From the NCBI GenBank assembly GCA_964448245.1, contig CAYUWF010000055.1, positions 1-14,977 of the forward strand: a DNA stretch of 14,977 nucleotides, given 5' to 3'. This document shows positions 1 to 7,674 of this stretch, piece by piece. A program made the position numbers and the translations under genes. Source of the stretch: DATEVL01 sp964448245. GTDB taxonomy: Bacteria; Chloroflexota; Anaerolineae; Anaerolineales; E44-bin32. Position 1 is the stretch's first letter, and every line of letters begins with the position of its first letter. A model generated the notes under the pieces. It had not been told where the DNA came from and did no database searches. It saw only the letters and a program-made list of their open reading frames with translations.

Positions 1-74
1 GATTCCGCGGAGTCCTCACGCATGCCGGTGGGACCATCGGGCTACCCCCCCGGCTTACATTTCACCTTCGGTTG

Positions 75-103
75 TTGTTTGCATAACTGCGGCTGGCTAT
101 AAT
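75..103 (+). promoter_or_regulatory. Sigma-70-type promoter of the Ser/Thr kinase gene
   Basis: A perfect -10 box TATAAT lies at 98-103, and a -35-like TTGTTT lies at 75-80, with a 17-nt spacer. Transcription would start near 110, giving a leader of about 20 nt before the ATG at 130. The leader contains the Shine-Dalgarno sequence GAGGAG just upstream of the start. The 11-mer GGCTGGCTATA around the -10 box (91-101) recurs exactly in the promoter in front of the Rel gene. The rest of positions 1-97 shows no supportable gene. Confidence 0.75.
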
Positions 104-129
104 CACCGCGGACCTCGCGAGGAGTCACG

Positions 130-1839
130 ATGACGTTTGCCGCCGGCGAAAACGTCGGCCCGTACCGCATCATGGAGCAGCTGGGCCAGGGCGGAATGGC
201 CACGGTCTACAAGGCCTACCATGCCGCCCTCGATCGCTACGTCGCCATCAAGGTGCTGCACCCGGCCTTCCTGCAGGACCCGAATTTCTTGAAGCGCTTC
301 CAGCGCGAGGCCAAGGCCGTCGCCCGGCTCGAGCACCCCAATATCGTGCCGGTCTACGACTTCGCCGAGCACGCCGGGCAGCCCTACCTGGTGATGAAGT
401 TCATCGAGGGGGACACGCTCAAGGCGCGCCTGCGCTCCGGACGCCTCTCCAAGGAAGAAGGGCTGTACATCGTCGAGGCCGCCGGCGCGGCGCTCTCCTA
501 CGCACACCAGCGCGGCATCCTGCATCGCGACATCAAGCCTTCCAATCTCCTGCTTTCCCCGGACGGCTCGATCTACCTGGCGGACTTCGGCCTGGCGCGC
601 ATGGGCGAAGCCGGCGAGTCGACTCTCTCGGCGGATGTTATGCTCGGGACGCCGCAGTACATCTCCCCCGAGCAGGCCCGCGGCGAGAAGAACCTGGACG
701 CCGGGACCGACATCTACTCCTTCGGAGTCGTCCTGTATGAGATGGTCGTCGGCCGAGTCCCCTTCAACGCCGATACGCCGTTCTCGATCATCCACGATCA
801 CATCTACACACCACTGCCGATCCCGAGTCAGATCAATCCCCGGGTTCCCCCCGAAGTCGAACGCGTCCTGCTCAAGACGCTGGCCAAAGAGCGGCCCGAC
901 CGCTACGCCACCGTGGATGACATGGTGGCGGCTTTCCGCGAGGCCATCACCGGCTCCGCCGCGCCTGTCGTGGCGCCTCGGATCGTGACGGGAACGGCGG
1001 CGCCGGCCGCGGAGGCCAAGGCGATGGCATCCATCGTGCCGCCGGGGGAGCCGGCTGCGCCGCCGCGGGGCCGGCGGAAGTGGATCTGGATCGGCGGCGG
1101 CCTGGCGATGGCTTGCCTGTGCGGGTTTGTCTTCCTCAGCCTGGCGAGTTCTCAGGACGGTAGCGACCCGACCCCGCCGCCAGCAGAGCCGGCCACCCAG
1201 GCGCTGGCCGTGGCGCCGACTGAGGCGACCGCCGCCAAACCGCTGCCCGAGGAAACCGGGGCGATGGCGGAGGCCCGCAGCCGCGTCGCCGAGAACCCCG
1301 ACGATCCCAACGCGCACCTGGCCCTGGCCGAGGTGCTGCGCTCTCAGGGCCACGACCGGCTGGCGATGGAGGAGTACCTCAACGCCTCCGAGATGTTCCT
1401 GGCTCAGCAGGCGGAGCTGGAGGCGGCGCTAGCGGCGATGCAGGCGGTCTATCTGGGAGGCGGACCCTCAGCGGCTGGGCCGCGCGCGGAGAACCTGGCG
1501 ATCCAGGCGACTTTCCTCGCCGCCGACAACCCGGGCGTTGTGCCTCTCCTCACGGAGGTGGATGAGCGGTACCCCGACTGGCCCAGCCTGCCGGCGATTG
1601 CCGCCCGAACCGCACTCTACTTGAAACAAGACGAGGAAACCGATCGATGGCTCAGCCTGGCGCTCGATAACCAACCGGGGGATCCCCTGGCCCGCGCCGT
1701 TCGCGTGGAGACCCTGTATCTTCGCGGCGAGCCGGCCCAGGCGCAGTCCTTCGCCCGGCAGGTCCTCGAACAGCCGAGGCTGCCACCCTGGCTGGCAGAT
1801 CATCTCACTCAGATGATCGAGAACCCACCGGTCCGGTAG
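130..1839 (+). CDS. Membrane-anchored Ser/Thr protein kinase with C-terminal TPR-like region
   Basis: This is a eukaryotic-type (Hanks/PknB-like) Ser/Thr kinase of 569 aa that should phosphorylate proteins in the cytoplasm. The kinase domain covers about residues 12-272. It has the glycine loop GQGGMA (19-24), the ATP-binding lysine in VAIK (K41), the catalytic loop HRDIKPSN (D134), DFG (D152) and the activation-loop end GTPQYISPEQ, so it looks active. A Pro/Ala-rich linker and a basic stop (RGRRK) precede one membrane helix at about 317-339. The outer part is low complexity to about 372, then an Ala/Leu-rich helical region (380-560) resembling degenerate TPR repeats, not the PASTA repeats of PknB/PrkC. 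The ATG has a GAGGAG Shine-Dalgarno site and follows a strong promoter. The gene is a single transcription unit facing the upp operon. Its substrate cannot be told from the sequence. Confidence 0.95.
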   Translation: MTFAAGENVGPYRIMEQLGQGGMATVYKAYHAALDRYVAIKVLHPAFLQDPNFLKRFQREAKAVARLEHPNIVPVYDFAEHAGQPYLVMKFIEGDTLKARLRSGRLSKEEGLYIVEAAGAALSYAHQRGILHRDIKPSNLLLSPDGSIYLADFGLARMGEAGESTLSADVMLGTPQYISPEQARGEKNLDAGTDIYSFGVVLYEMVVGRVPFNADTPFSIIHDHIYTPLPIPSQINPRVPPEVERVLLKTLAKERPDRYATVDDMVAAFREAITGSAAPVVAPRIVTGTAAPAAEAKAMASIVPPGEPAAPPRGRRKWIWIGGGLAMACLCGFVFLSLASSQDGSDPTPPPAEPATQALAVAPTEATAAKPLPEETGAMAEARSRVAENPDDPNAHLALAEVLRSQGHDRLAMEEYLNASEMFLAQQAELEAALAAMQAVYLGGGPSAAGPRAENLAIQATFLAADNPGVVPLLTEVDERYPDWPSLPAIAARTALYLKQDEETDRWLSLALDNQPGDPLARAVRVETLYLRGEPAQAQSFARQVLEQPRLPPWLADHLTQMIENPPVR

Positions 1840-1877
1840 AAGGCAACGCAGAGGTTCAGAGCCAGGCAGGCTTCCGT

Positions 1878-1953
1878 CTTCCCCCTCTCCGCCGTGCCCC
1901 CCGCGTGGGGAGGTCTCACCGCCGCCGGAGACGGGGAAGGGGGTGAGAGTCAA
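1878..1953. repeat. Degenerate palindromic intergenic repeat between converging genes
   Basis: The 188-bp gap between the converging kinase and upp genes holds a C-rich arm (TTCCCCCTCTCCGCCG, from 1878) and a G-rich arm (CGGAGACGGGGAAGGGGG, about 1926-1943). They pair imperfectly and end in GGTGAGAGTC. Read on the minus strand the stretch encodes a short peptide of the type LTPFPVSGGGE, the familiar spurious product of dispersed intergenic palindromes in high-GC bacteria. It may serve as a bidirectional transcription barrier, since I see no classical U-tailed terminator here. Its repeated nature is inferred, because only one copy is visible in this window. Confidence 0.45.
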
Positions 1954-2027
1954 TCCCCGCTCGCGTCAGAAGGCGCAGAAACGGGCCGAGCGCCTCGGCG
2001 TTTCGGTGCCGATCCGCCCGGTCTCTT

Positions 2028-2660
2028 TCACGCCGTCCCGAACTGCCGATCGCCGGCATCCCCCAATCCCGGCAAGATGTACCCGACGTCGTTGAGGCGT
2101 TCGTCGACGGCCGCCAGGTGGATCGGCACATCGGGGTGGTGGGTCTGCAAGTTGCCGATCCCCTCGGGCGCGCCGATCAATCCGACGTACTTGATCCGCC
2201 GCACGCCCCATCTTTTCAGGATGTCGACCGTCGCCACCGCCGAGCCTCCGGTCGCCAGCATCGGGTCGAGGATCAGACACACCGACACCGTCGGCTCGAC
2301 CGGCAAGCGGTTGTAATACTCCACCGGCTTGAGCGTCTTCTCGTCGCGATACAGCCCGATGTGCCAGACCTCGGCCGTGGGCATCAGTTCCCAGACACCC
2401 TCGACCATCCCCAGTCCGGCGCGCAGGATGGGGACGAGGCCGACCCGCTCGACCAGCTCGGCCCCGCGGGTCGGCGCCATCGGGGTGGCGACGTCCACTG
2501 GGCGCGTCTGCAGATCCTCGGTCGCCTCATACGTCAGCAGCGCCGCGATTTCGCGCAGCAGTTCGCGGAACTTCTTCGGCTCGGTGTCGATGTGACGCAG
2601 CTTGGCCAGCTTGTGGGCGACTAGCGGATGGGAAGAGGCATGCAGCAGGCGTTCGGGCAT
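2028..2660 (-). CDS. upp: Uracil phosphoribosyltransferase
   Basis: This enzyme joins uracil and PRPP to give UMP and diphosphate, the uracil salvage step of pyrimidine metabolism in the cytoplasm. Its 210 aa match the usual family length. The N-terminal part HPLVAHKLAKLR and the stretch GLVPILRAGLGMVEG (74-88) are typical of Upp. The PRPP-binding loop is DPMLATGGSA (132-141) and the uracil-binding C-terminal loop is YILPGLGDAGDR (194-205). The ATG has a GAGAGGAAG Shine-Dalgarno site. It is the last gene of the minus-strand run and begins 16 nt after the stop of the broken phosphatase gene, so it probably depends on the upstream operon promoter. No defect is visible. Confidence 0.97.
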   Translation of the reverse strand: MPERLLHASSHPLVAHKLAKLRHIDTEPKKFRELLREIAALLTYEATEDLQTRPVDVATPMAPTRGAELVERVGLVPILRAGLGMVEGVWELMPTAEVWHIGLYRDEKTLKPVEYYNRLPVEPTVSVCLILDPMLATGGSAVATVDILKRWGVRRIKYVGLIGAPEGIGNLQTHHPDVPIHLAAVDERLNDVGYILPGLGDAGDRQFGTA

Positions 2661-2676
2661 CTCGGCTTCCTCTCGA

Positions 2677-3538
2677 TCACGACGGACCCGGTTCGGCTTG
2701 ATGGTGCAGGCAGACGATCGTCAGGTCATCCGCCGGATCGGGGCGGCCGCTGAAGCCCGCCACGCGATTTCCCAACGCCGCCAGGACCTGCGGCGTCGCT
2801 GACCCCATCGGTGTACATCAGCAGCATCGAACCGGGCGGGAGCTCCACCACGGTTTCCCGGTATTCGACGCCCGGCAGCACGCCCAGGACGGTCTGACCG
2901 AAGGGAAGGGCTTGCGCCTCGGAGCCGGGCGTGAAGACCAGCGGGGGATTGTGGCCGGCGTTGGCGAAGACGACGCGGCCCCGTCGGAAAGCGTTGACCT
3001 TCAGGCTCTGCACGGCCACGATGCCGATGACCGTGTTCTCGACCTTCAGTGGAACGAAGAGCCCGGAAGCCGGCGGGTCGTCCGAGGCGTAGCTCGGGGC
3101 AGCGGGCAGGCTCGAGGTCCGGCGGAAGTCGAGGACGAGCAACGATTCGGCGGTGCGGCGGATCCAACCCACCAGGCCCTCGCGGCCGTCGTCCAGGGTG
3201 AACTCGCGGTTGTGGACGCGGTCGCCGTCGCGGATCCGAATCAGGGTGTGATAGGCCTCCCCCTGGAAAACGCCGAGCTGAAAGAAGTCCGCCGGGAGGA
3301 GGCGCGCCGTATGCACGAACGCTGCCTCCGCCACCTCGCTGGCGTCGTCCGGCGTGCCTGAGATCGCCTGGGCGAGGGCCGCCAGCGTCCGCAGCTCGGC
3401 CTCTCGCCTACGCTCGAGCCGGATCAGCAGAAGCAAGACCCCGCCGGCAGTCGACACCAGGATCAGGGCCAGCACGGCCGCCACGGTTGGGCCGAGCGAG
3501 GGCTGAAGCGCGGCCGAAACCAGGGTGATCACCGCCAC
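2677..3538 (-). pseudogene. Disrupted GAF/SpoIIE-type PP2C phosphatase
   Basis: In intact form this would be a membrane-linked phosphatase that dephosphorylates a STAS protein. The GTG start at 3538 gives a 270-aa reading frame stopping at 2726: a hydrophobic segment (about 15-40), a GAF-like domain (about 62-182), then an abrupt jump at about residue 184 (position 2987) into the end of a SpoIIE domain (FANAGHNPPLVF, MLLMYTDGVSDA). The roughly 130-150 residues between, which normally hold the metal-binding GGDxYD and GDVSGHG motifs, are missing. After YTDGVSDA the frame is wrong. The expected C-terminus (TPQVLAALGNRV, then PADDLTIVCL) lies in another frame and ends with TGA at 2677-2679. Two internal deletions, one in frame and one not, explain this. 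The gene is therefore probably catalytically dead, unless the deletions are assembly errors. It starts 6 nt after the ATPase gene upstream. Confidence 0.8.
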
Positions 3539-3544
3539 TGAGGT

Positions 3545-4012
3545 TCAGACACCGGTGAACGTCCGGTTCTTCGTCAGGCGCAGGATGTTCTGGCGGCCCC
3601 GCCGCTCGTAGGAGATTGCGTCCATCACCCGACGGATGATCAGCAGCCCGCGCCCGCCGACACGCGCCTCCCCTAAGGAGGCGCTGGGGTCGACGGGGTA
3701 GCGGGTGGGATCGAAGGCCGGCGCGCTGTCGAGGATCTCGACGGTGAGGGCGCCGGGGGCGGCCTGGGCGGCGAGACGGATCTCGCCGCGGTCGCCCTGG
3801 TAGCCGTGCTGGATGATGTTCTCGACGGCTTCGCACACGGCCAGCTGGCAGGCGTGGCTGGTGCGGTCGTCGAAGCCGCTGCCGGCGGCGGCGTCTGCGA
3901 CGAAATCACACACCCGCGAGAGGAAGGCGCGGTCGGCGTGCAAGGTCAGGCGGGGCCGGGGGCGCCGGGCGGGGCGCTTAGAAGGAGGCGACAGCTGCTT
4001 CGCGGTCCCCAT
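3545..4012 (-). CDS. RsbW/SpoIIAB-like anti-sigma serine kinase (HATPase_c)
   Basis: This is a 155-aa GHKL ATPase of the anti-sigma-factor family. Such proteins bind a partner, often a sigma factor, and phosphorylate a serine of the cognate STAS protein to inactivate it. The N-box is AVCEAVENIIQHGY (58-71), the ADP-binding box is VEILDSAPAFDP (91-102) and the glycine lid is GGRGLLIIRRVMD (119-131). A basic Pro/Arg-rich N-terminus (about 1-22) precedes the domain. The ATG at 4012 overlaps the end of the STAS gene by 35 nt and has no clear Shine-Dalgarno site. A TTG at about residue 23 of this frame is an alternative start that would leave only the conserved domain. The neighbours, STAS upstream and the SpoIIE-type gene downstream, make a partner-switching role likely. 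No sigma factor gene is in the window, so the final target is unknown. Confidence 0.88.
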   Translation of the reverse strand: MGTAKQLSPPSKRPARRPRPRLTLHADRAFLSRVCDFVADAAAGSGFDDRTSHACQLAVCEAVENIIQHGYQGDRGEIRLAAQAAPGALTVEILDSAPAFDPTRYPVDPSASLGEARVGGRGLLIIRRVMDAISYERRGRQNILRLTKNRTFTGV

Positions 4013-4310
4013 AGGTCTTGAAGAGTACGTCCAGGCCGGCCAGGTCGATGGCGTCGGCGGCGCGCTGCGAAAGCTGGGCCAGGCGCAGATCGCCGCCGGA
4101 CTTGCGCACAGCCTTGAGCGTGGTCACCAGGACGCGCAAGCCGGAAGAAGAGAGGAACTCCACGCCGGACAGGTCGAGGATCAGATTCGACTTCCCTTCC
4201 TCCAAGAGGCGCTTGAGGGCGGCCTCCAGGTCCCCGGCCGACAAAGAGTCGACACGGCCCTTGACCGATATGGCGGTGACGCGCTGGTAGACCTGAGTCT
4301 GAATCTCCAC
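3978..4310 (-). CDS. STAS-domain anti-anti-sigma factor (SpoIIAA/RsbV-like)
   Basis: This is a single STAS domain of 110 aa. Proteins of this family release the partner of an anti-sigma kinase when unphosphorylated and are switched off by serine phosphorylation. The core is ILDLSGVEFLSSSGLRVLV (44-62). Aligned with the SpoIIAA motif DSSG, the phosphoacceptor would be S55, and the usual aspartate just before it is a serine (S54). The start is GTG with a very strong GAGGAGGAGGGG Shine-Dalgarno site (4315-4326), which decides the start. It lies 19 nt after the polyprenyl synthase stop and overlaps the ATPase gene, so the two are probably translationally coupled and made in related amounts. The STAS family is certain; the regulatory partner is inferred from the neighbour. 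Confidence 0.92.
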   Translation of the reverse strand: MEIQTQVYQRVTAISVKGRVDSLSAGDLEAALKRLLEEGKSNLILDLSGVEFLSSSGLRVLVTTLKAVRKSGGDLRLAQLSQRAADAIDLAGLDVLFKTYGDREAAVASF

Positions 4311-4329
4311 GGTTCCCCTCCTCCTCGGA

Positions 4330-5301
4330 TCAGAAGGATCGGTCGGTCACGTATTGGCCGAGCTGGCGCAGGGCGGCGCGCTCGGGCCCATCCGGCATCC
4401 CTTCCAGTTGGGTCTCTCCGGCGGCGATGGCGTTGCGGGCTTCGGCCAGTGACCGCCCGATGGCGTCCGAGGCCCGGATCTCGGTCACCACGGCGTCCAG
4501 CTGGCTTTCCTTCAGGCTGCGGGTGCGGATAGCCCTCGCCAGCGAAGCCCCATCGGGATGGTGCTCGAGGTGAAGCAGGGTGGGCAACGTCAGCAGTCCG
4601 TTGCGCAGGTCGCTGGCCAGCGGCTTGCCCAACTGTGCTTCGTCGCCGGCGAAGTCCAGGACGTCATCGACGATCTGGAACGCCATGCCGACCTGGTAGC
4701 CGAAACGGCGCATGGCTTCGACGATCTCCTGGTTCGCCTGGCGCAGCAGGGCCGCCCCCATCGTCGCCAGCTCGAAGAGGGAGGCCGTCTTGGCGTAGAT
4801 GCGGTCGAAGTAGTCCTGCCGGTCGTCGCCCGTTCGATCGCGAAAGAGCTGGATCACCTCGCCGTTGACGATGGTCATCAGGGTCCGCGCGAAATGCTCC
4901 ATCAGAGGCATGGAACCGATGCCGGCCGCCAGATAGGCGGCGCGGGCGAAGAAGTAATCGCCGGTCAGCACGGTGGCGCCGGGGGTCAGATGAGCGTTAA
5001 GCGTCGGCAGGCCCCGCCGCAGCAGGGAACCGTCGATCAGATCGTCGTGCACCAGGGTGGCGGTGTGGAGCATCTCGATGGCGGCTGCCAACCCGATCGC
5101 CTTGTCCTCGTCGGTCCCGAGCAGGCGCGCCGTGAGCAGGATCAGCGTCGGCCGCAGGCGCTTGCCGCCCGAGGACAGCAGAAGATCGATGGCCTGGCCG
5201 AGCTGCGGATGATGCCGGTCGGGCGAGGACCGCATACGAGCTTCGACCAGCGGGATCCGGTCGCGCACAAGATCAAAGAAGGTCGTCGTTGTCGGTTCCA
5301 T
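4330..5301 (-). CDS. Polyprenyl diphosphate synthase (trans, long chain type)
   Basis: This enzyme adds isopentenyl diphosphate units to an allylic diphosphate to give a long all-trans prenyl chain, most likely the side chain of menaquinone. From the ATG at 5301 it has 323 aa, normal for the IspB/HepT-type family. It has GGKRLRP (45-51), the first aspartate-rich motif DDLID (86-90), the second DDVLD (212-216) and GKPLASDLRNG. The fifth residue before the first motif is alanine (in HTATLVHDD), a small residue that fits long-chain products. A longer frame reaching 5427 is open, but its extra part lies inside TatD and looks like no family member. The chosen start overlaps the TatD end by 29 nt. 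Quinone use is inferred from the family; no quinone genes are in the window. Confidence 0.94.
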   Translation of the reverse strand: MEPTTTTFFDLVRDRIPLVEARMRSSPDRHHPQLGQAIDLLLSSGGKRLRPTLILLTARLLGTDEDKAIGLAAAIEMLHTATLVHDDLIDGSLLRRGLPTLNAHLTPGATVLTGDYFFARAAYLAAGIGSMPLMEHFARTLMTIVNGEVIQLFRDRTGDDRQDYFDRIYAKTASLFELATMGAALLRQANQEIVEAMRRFGYQVGMAFQIVDDVLDFAGDEAQLGKPLASDLRNGLLTLPTLLHLEHHPDGASLARAIRTRSLKESQLDAVVTEIRASDAIGRSLAEARNAIAAGETQLEGMPDGPERAALRQLGQYVTDRSF

Positions 5302-6076
5302 GATCCCAGCGAAAGAGGGCGGCGGCGTTATCCCACGTCGTGCGCCGTGTATCGGACGGCCGACGCTGCCAGATCTCGGCCAAGGCTTCGGCGATGAGCG
5401 CCACCCGGGCCGGCTCGTTTCGTTCACCGCGCCGCGGGTGGGGGCTCAGGTAGGGAGCGTCCGTCTCCAAGACGACCCTGTCGCGAGGCAGCCCGCCGGT
5501 GATGATACGCCGTCCTCCGGCGTTTGGGAAGGTGATCGGGCCGGCCACCCCGAGGTAGAAGCCGGCCTGCGTCGCGGTCGTGGCCGTCGCTTCATCGCTG
5601 GAGAAGGCGTGCAGCACGCCCGGATTGTCGCGCGCGGCGGCCCAAGGGAGGGCCTGTTCCAGCAGGTCGTCGGTGGCTTCCCGATTGTGGATGACGGCCG
5701 GCAGCCCGAGCTCGGAGGCGAGCTCCAGTTGTTCGGCAAAGGCCCGCCGCTGGACATCGCGCGGGCTTCGATCTCGATAGTAGTCGAGGCCGATCTCGCC
5801 GATCGCCACCACCTTGGGTGACTCGGCCAGCCGCCGCAAGCGGGCGCGGGCGTCCGGGTCATAGGACGAAGCGTAATGAGGGTGGATTCCCACAGCGGCG
5901 AAGATCCCGTCGTGGGCCTCGGCCAACTCGACGGCGCGCTCGCTCGTCTCGAGGTCGACCCCGGGGACGAGGATCCGCTCGACCCCCGCTTGGCGGGCGC
6001 GCAGCAGGACCTGGGCCAGGTCCGGGGCGAAGTCGTCTAGACACAGGTGGCAATGCGTATCGGCCAGAGGAGCCAT
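5273..6076 (-). CDS. tatD: TatD family metal-dependent hydrolase (DNase)
   Basis: This is a 267-aa TIM-barrel metallohydrolase of the TatD/YcfH family. Members act as Mg- or metal-dependent deoxyribonucleases in DNA repair or as D-aminoacyl-tRNA deacylases. The metal ligands are visible: DTHCH (H8, H10), GEIGLDYY (E94), VIHNRE (H130), GVLHAFSS (H156) and LETDAPYLSP (D206), followed by the family signature RGERNEPA. The ATG at 6076 comes 5 nt after the phosphohexomutase stop. The frame is open further upstream, but that part lies inside the neighbour and is not TatD-like. The order mutase, TatD, prenyl synthase with gaps or overlaps of a few nucleotides indicates one transcript. The exact substrate in this organism cannot be assigned. 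Confidence 0.95.
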   Translation of the reverse strand: MAPLADTHCHLCLDDFAPDLAQVLLRARQAGVERILVPGVDLETSERAVELAEAHDGIFAAVGIHPHYASSYDPDARARLRRLAESPKVVAIGEIGLDYYRDRSPRDVQRRAFAEQLELASELGLPAVIHNREATDDLLEQALPWAAARDNPGVLHAFSSDEATATTATQAGFYLGVAGPITFPNAGGRRIITGGLPRDRVVLETDAPYLSPHPRRGERNEPARVALIAEALAEIWQRRPSDTRRTTWDNAAALFRWDHGTDNDDLL

Positions 6077-6081
6077 TGCGG

Positions 6082-7512
6082 TCACGGCTTGAGCCCGAGC
6101 AGGCCCAGCCCTTGCTCCAGGATCGGCCGCACGCGCTCCTTCTTGGTCGTCTCGCAGTAGACGCGCACCAGCGGCTCCGTGCCCGAGAAGCGGATCAGCA
6201 GCCATCCGCCGTCTTCCAGTTCGAACTTGAACCCGTCCGCGGTGTTGAGCCCGGTCACGCGCAGCCCGCCGATCCGTTCCGGATGCTGGTGGCGCAGGCG
6301 AGCCTCGCCGTCACGTCGGTCTTCGGGCGGCAGGGCGCGATCGATCCGGTCGTAGTAGTGCTCGCCGACCACTTCGAACAAGGCCTGGACGAGCTCCGAT
6401 GGCTTCTTTCCCAACCGCACCATCAGGTCGAGAAGGTACAGCCCGGCCAGAATCCCGTCGCGCTCCGGGACGTGGCCGCGGAAGGCGTAACCGCCGGACT
6501 CCTCGCCGCCGAGCAACGCATCGACCTCGACCATCTTCGGGGCGACGTACTTGAACCCGACAGCGGTCTCGTAGACGGGGACGCCGTAGCGCTCGCCGAG
6601 CTTCGTCAGCATCGACGTCGTCGAGAGCGTCTTGACGATCGGCCCGCGCTCGCCGCGCACCTCGAGGAAGTAGTACGCCAGCAGGCCATACACGCGCAGC
6701 TGGTCGACGAAGTCGCCGTGTTCGTCGCCCAATCCGACGCGGTCGGCATCGCCGTCGGTGATCAGGACGGCGTCCGCCGAGTGTTCACGACCAACCTTCA
6801 GGCCGGCATCGATGTTGGGTGGGATCGGCTCCGGCCGTTCCATCTCGGGGAAGATCGGATTGCGGTCGGCGTGGACCTCGAGGATCTCGGTTCGGCCGCC
6901 GCCGACCAGCTGCGCCAGCCAGCCGGCTCCGTTCCCCCACATCGAGTCGACGACGACACGCAGGCCGGCCTGGCGCAAGCGTGCCACGTCGACCAAGCGT
7001 TCGAGCTGCGCCCGGTAGGCTGGCGCCGGGTCGAAGACTTCGATCCGCCCGGCGGCTTTGCCCGCTTCGAGGGTCCTCCGTGGGACCTGCGTCCCCTCCG
7101 CCGGAATGGCCGCCTCGATCGCCTGCAGGCCTTCGGGAGGCACGGCGCCGCCCGTGGCGTTGCGCACCTTGAAGCCGTTGTCCGTGGCCGGATTGTGGGA
7201 GGCCGTGATGTTGACCGCGCCGATTGCGTGGTGGTGCAGGACCGAGTAGGCGATGGCCGGGGTGGGGGTGGCCGTGTTGGTAAGCAGGACGTGGAATCCG
7301 TCTCCCGCAAGCACTTCGGCGGCGGCGGCGGCGAAATGCTCCGAGGCGAAGCGGCGGTCATACCCGACGACGACCGGACCCCCATCGCCGCCGGACTGCT
7401 GCAGGAATACGGCAAAGCCGTGCGCGCAACGGCGCACCGCGGCGAAGGTGAAGTCCTCCCCAATCCGGCCGCGCCATCCATCGGTGCCGAACCGGATGGG
7501 CCCGTTCGACAT
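6082..7512 (-). CDS. Phosphoglucomutase/phosphomannomutase family protein
   Basis: This is an alpha-D-phosphohexomutase of 476 aa that moves phosphate between C1 and C6 of a hexose phosphate, feeding nucleotide-sugar and polysaccharide synthesis. All four active-site elements are present: the phosphoserine loop TASHNP (103-108, S105), the metal loop DGDADR (253-258), the sugar-binding loop GEESGG (336-341) and the phosphate-binding loop RFSGTEP (441-447). The start FGTDGWRG (8-15) is typical. The ATG at 7512 has a GGAGG Shine-Dalgarno site (7517-7521), which favours it over an in-frame ATG 12 codons upstream. It heads the minus-strand operon. Whether glucose-, mannose- or glucosamine-phosphate is preferred cannot be read reliably from the loops. 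Confidence 0.95.
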   Translation of the reverse strand: MSNGPIRFGTDGWRGRIGEDFTFAAVRRCAHGFAVFLQQSGGDGGPVVVGYDRRFASEHFAAAAAEVLAGDGFHVLLTNTATPTPAIAYSVLHHHAIGAVNITASHNPATDNGFKVRNATGGAVPPEGLQAIEAAIPAEGTQVPRRTLEAGKAAGRIEVFDPAPAYRAQLERLVDVARLRQAGLRVVVDSMWGNGAGWLAQLVGGGRTEILEVHADRNPIFPEMERPEPIPPNIDAGLKVGREHSADAVLITDGDADRVGLGDEHGDFVDQLRVYGLLAYYFLEVRGERGPIVKTLSTTSMLTKLGERYGVPVYETAVGFKYVAPKMVEVDALLGGEESGGYAFRGHVPERDGILAGLYLLDLMVRLGKKPSELVQALFEVVGEHYYDRIDRALPPEDRRDGEARLRHQHPERIGGLRVTGLNTADGFKFELEDGGWLLIRFSGTEPLVRVYCETTKKERVRPILEQGLGLLGLKP

Positions 7513-7609
7513 CCTGCCTCCACTTCGAAGGGAAGATCTCCCGGACAAGAATCCGGCCAGGGAGACCGCATCCTGGCCGTCGGGATGCCGAAACCGCCTC
7601 GGCGAGGGA

Positions 7610-7638
7610 ATTATACCTTAGGAGCTCTGAACCTCTTC
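7610..7638 (-). promoter_or_regulatory. Putative promoter of the phosphohexomutase-tatD-upp operon
   Basis: The minus strand carries a perfect TATAAT (7615 down to 7610). Seventeen nucleotides further upstream the -35 position reads GAAGAG, a poor match, so this promoter may need an activator. Transcription would start near 7603, leaving a leader of about 90 nt before the ATG at 7512. It is the only good -10 box I see before the seven-gene run. Confidence 0.5.
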
Positions 7639-7674
7639 CAGAAGGACCTGCGAGCTCGTGGGCGATTCCCGGCG

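Noticed and set aside
1..74. Start of a divergent minus-strand gene leaving the left edge (ATG at 23)
   Set aside because: Only eight codons are visible, with no ribosome binding site or promoter; it cannot be supported.
103..1353. Long minus-strand open frame opposite the kinase gene
   Set aside because: It is a shadow of the strongly supported kinase, is rich in Arg/Gly and His in the way of antisense frames in high-GC DNA, and has no family features.
5302..5427. N-terminal extension of the polyprenyl synthase
   Set aside because: The extra 42 residues lie inside TatD and have no similarity to the family; the ATG at 5301 gives the normal length.
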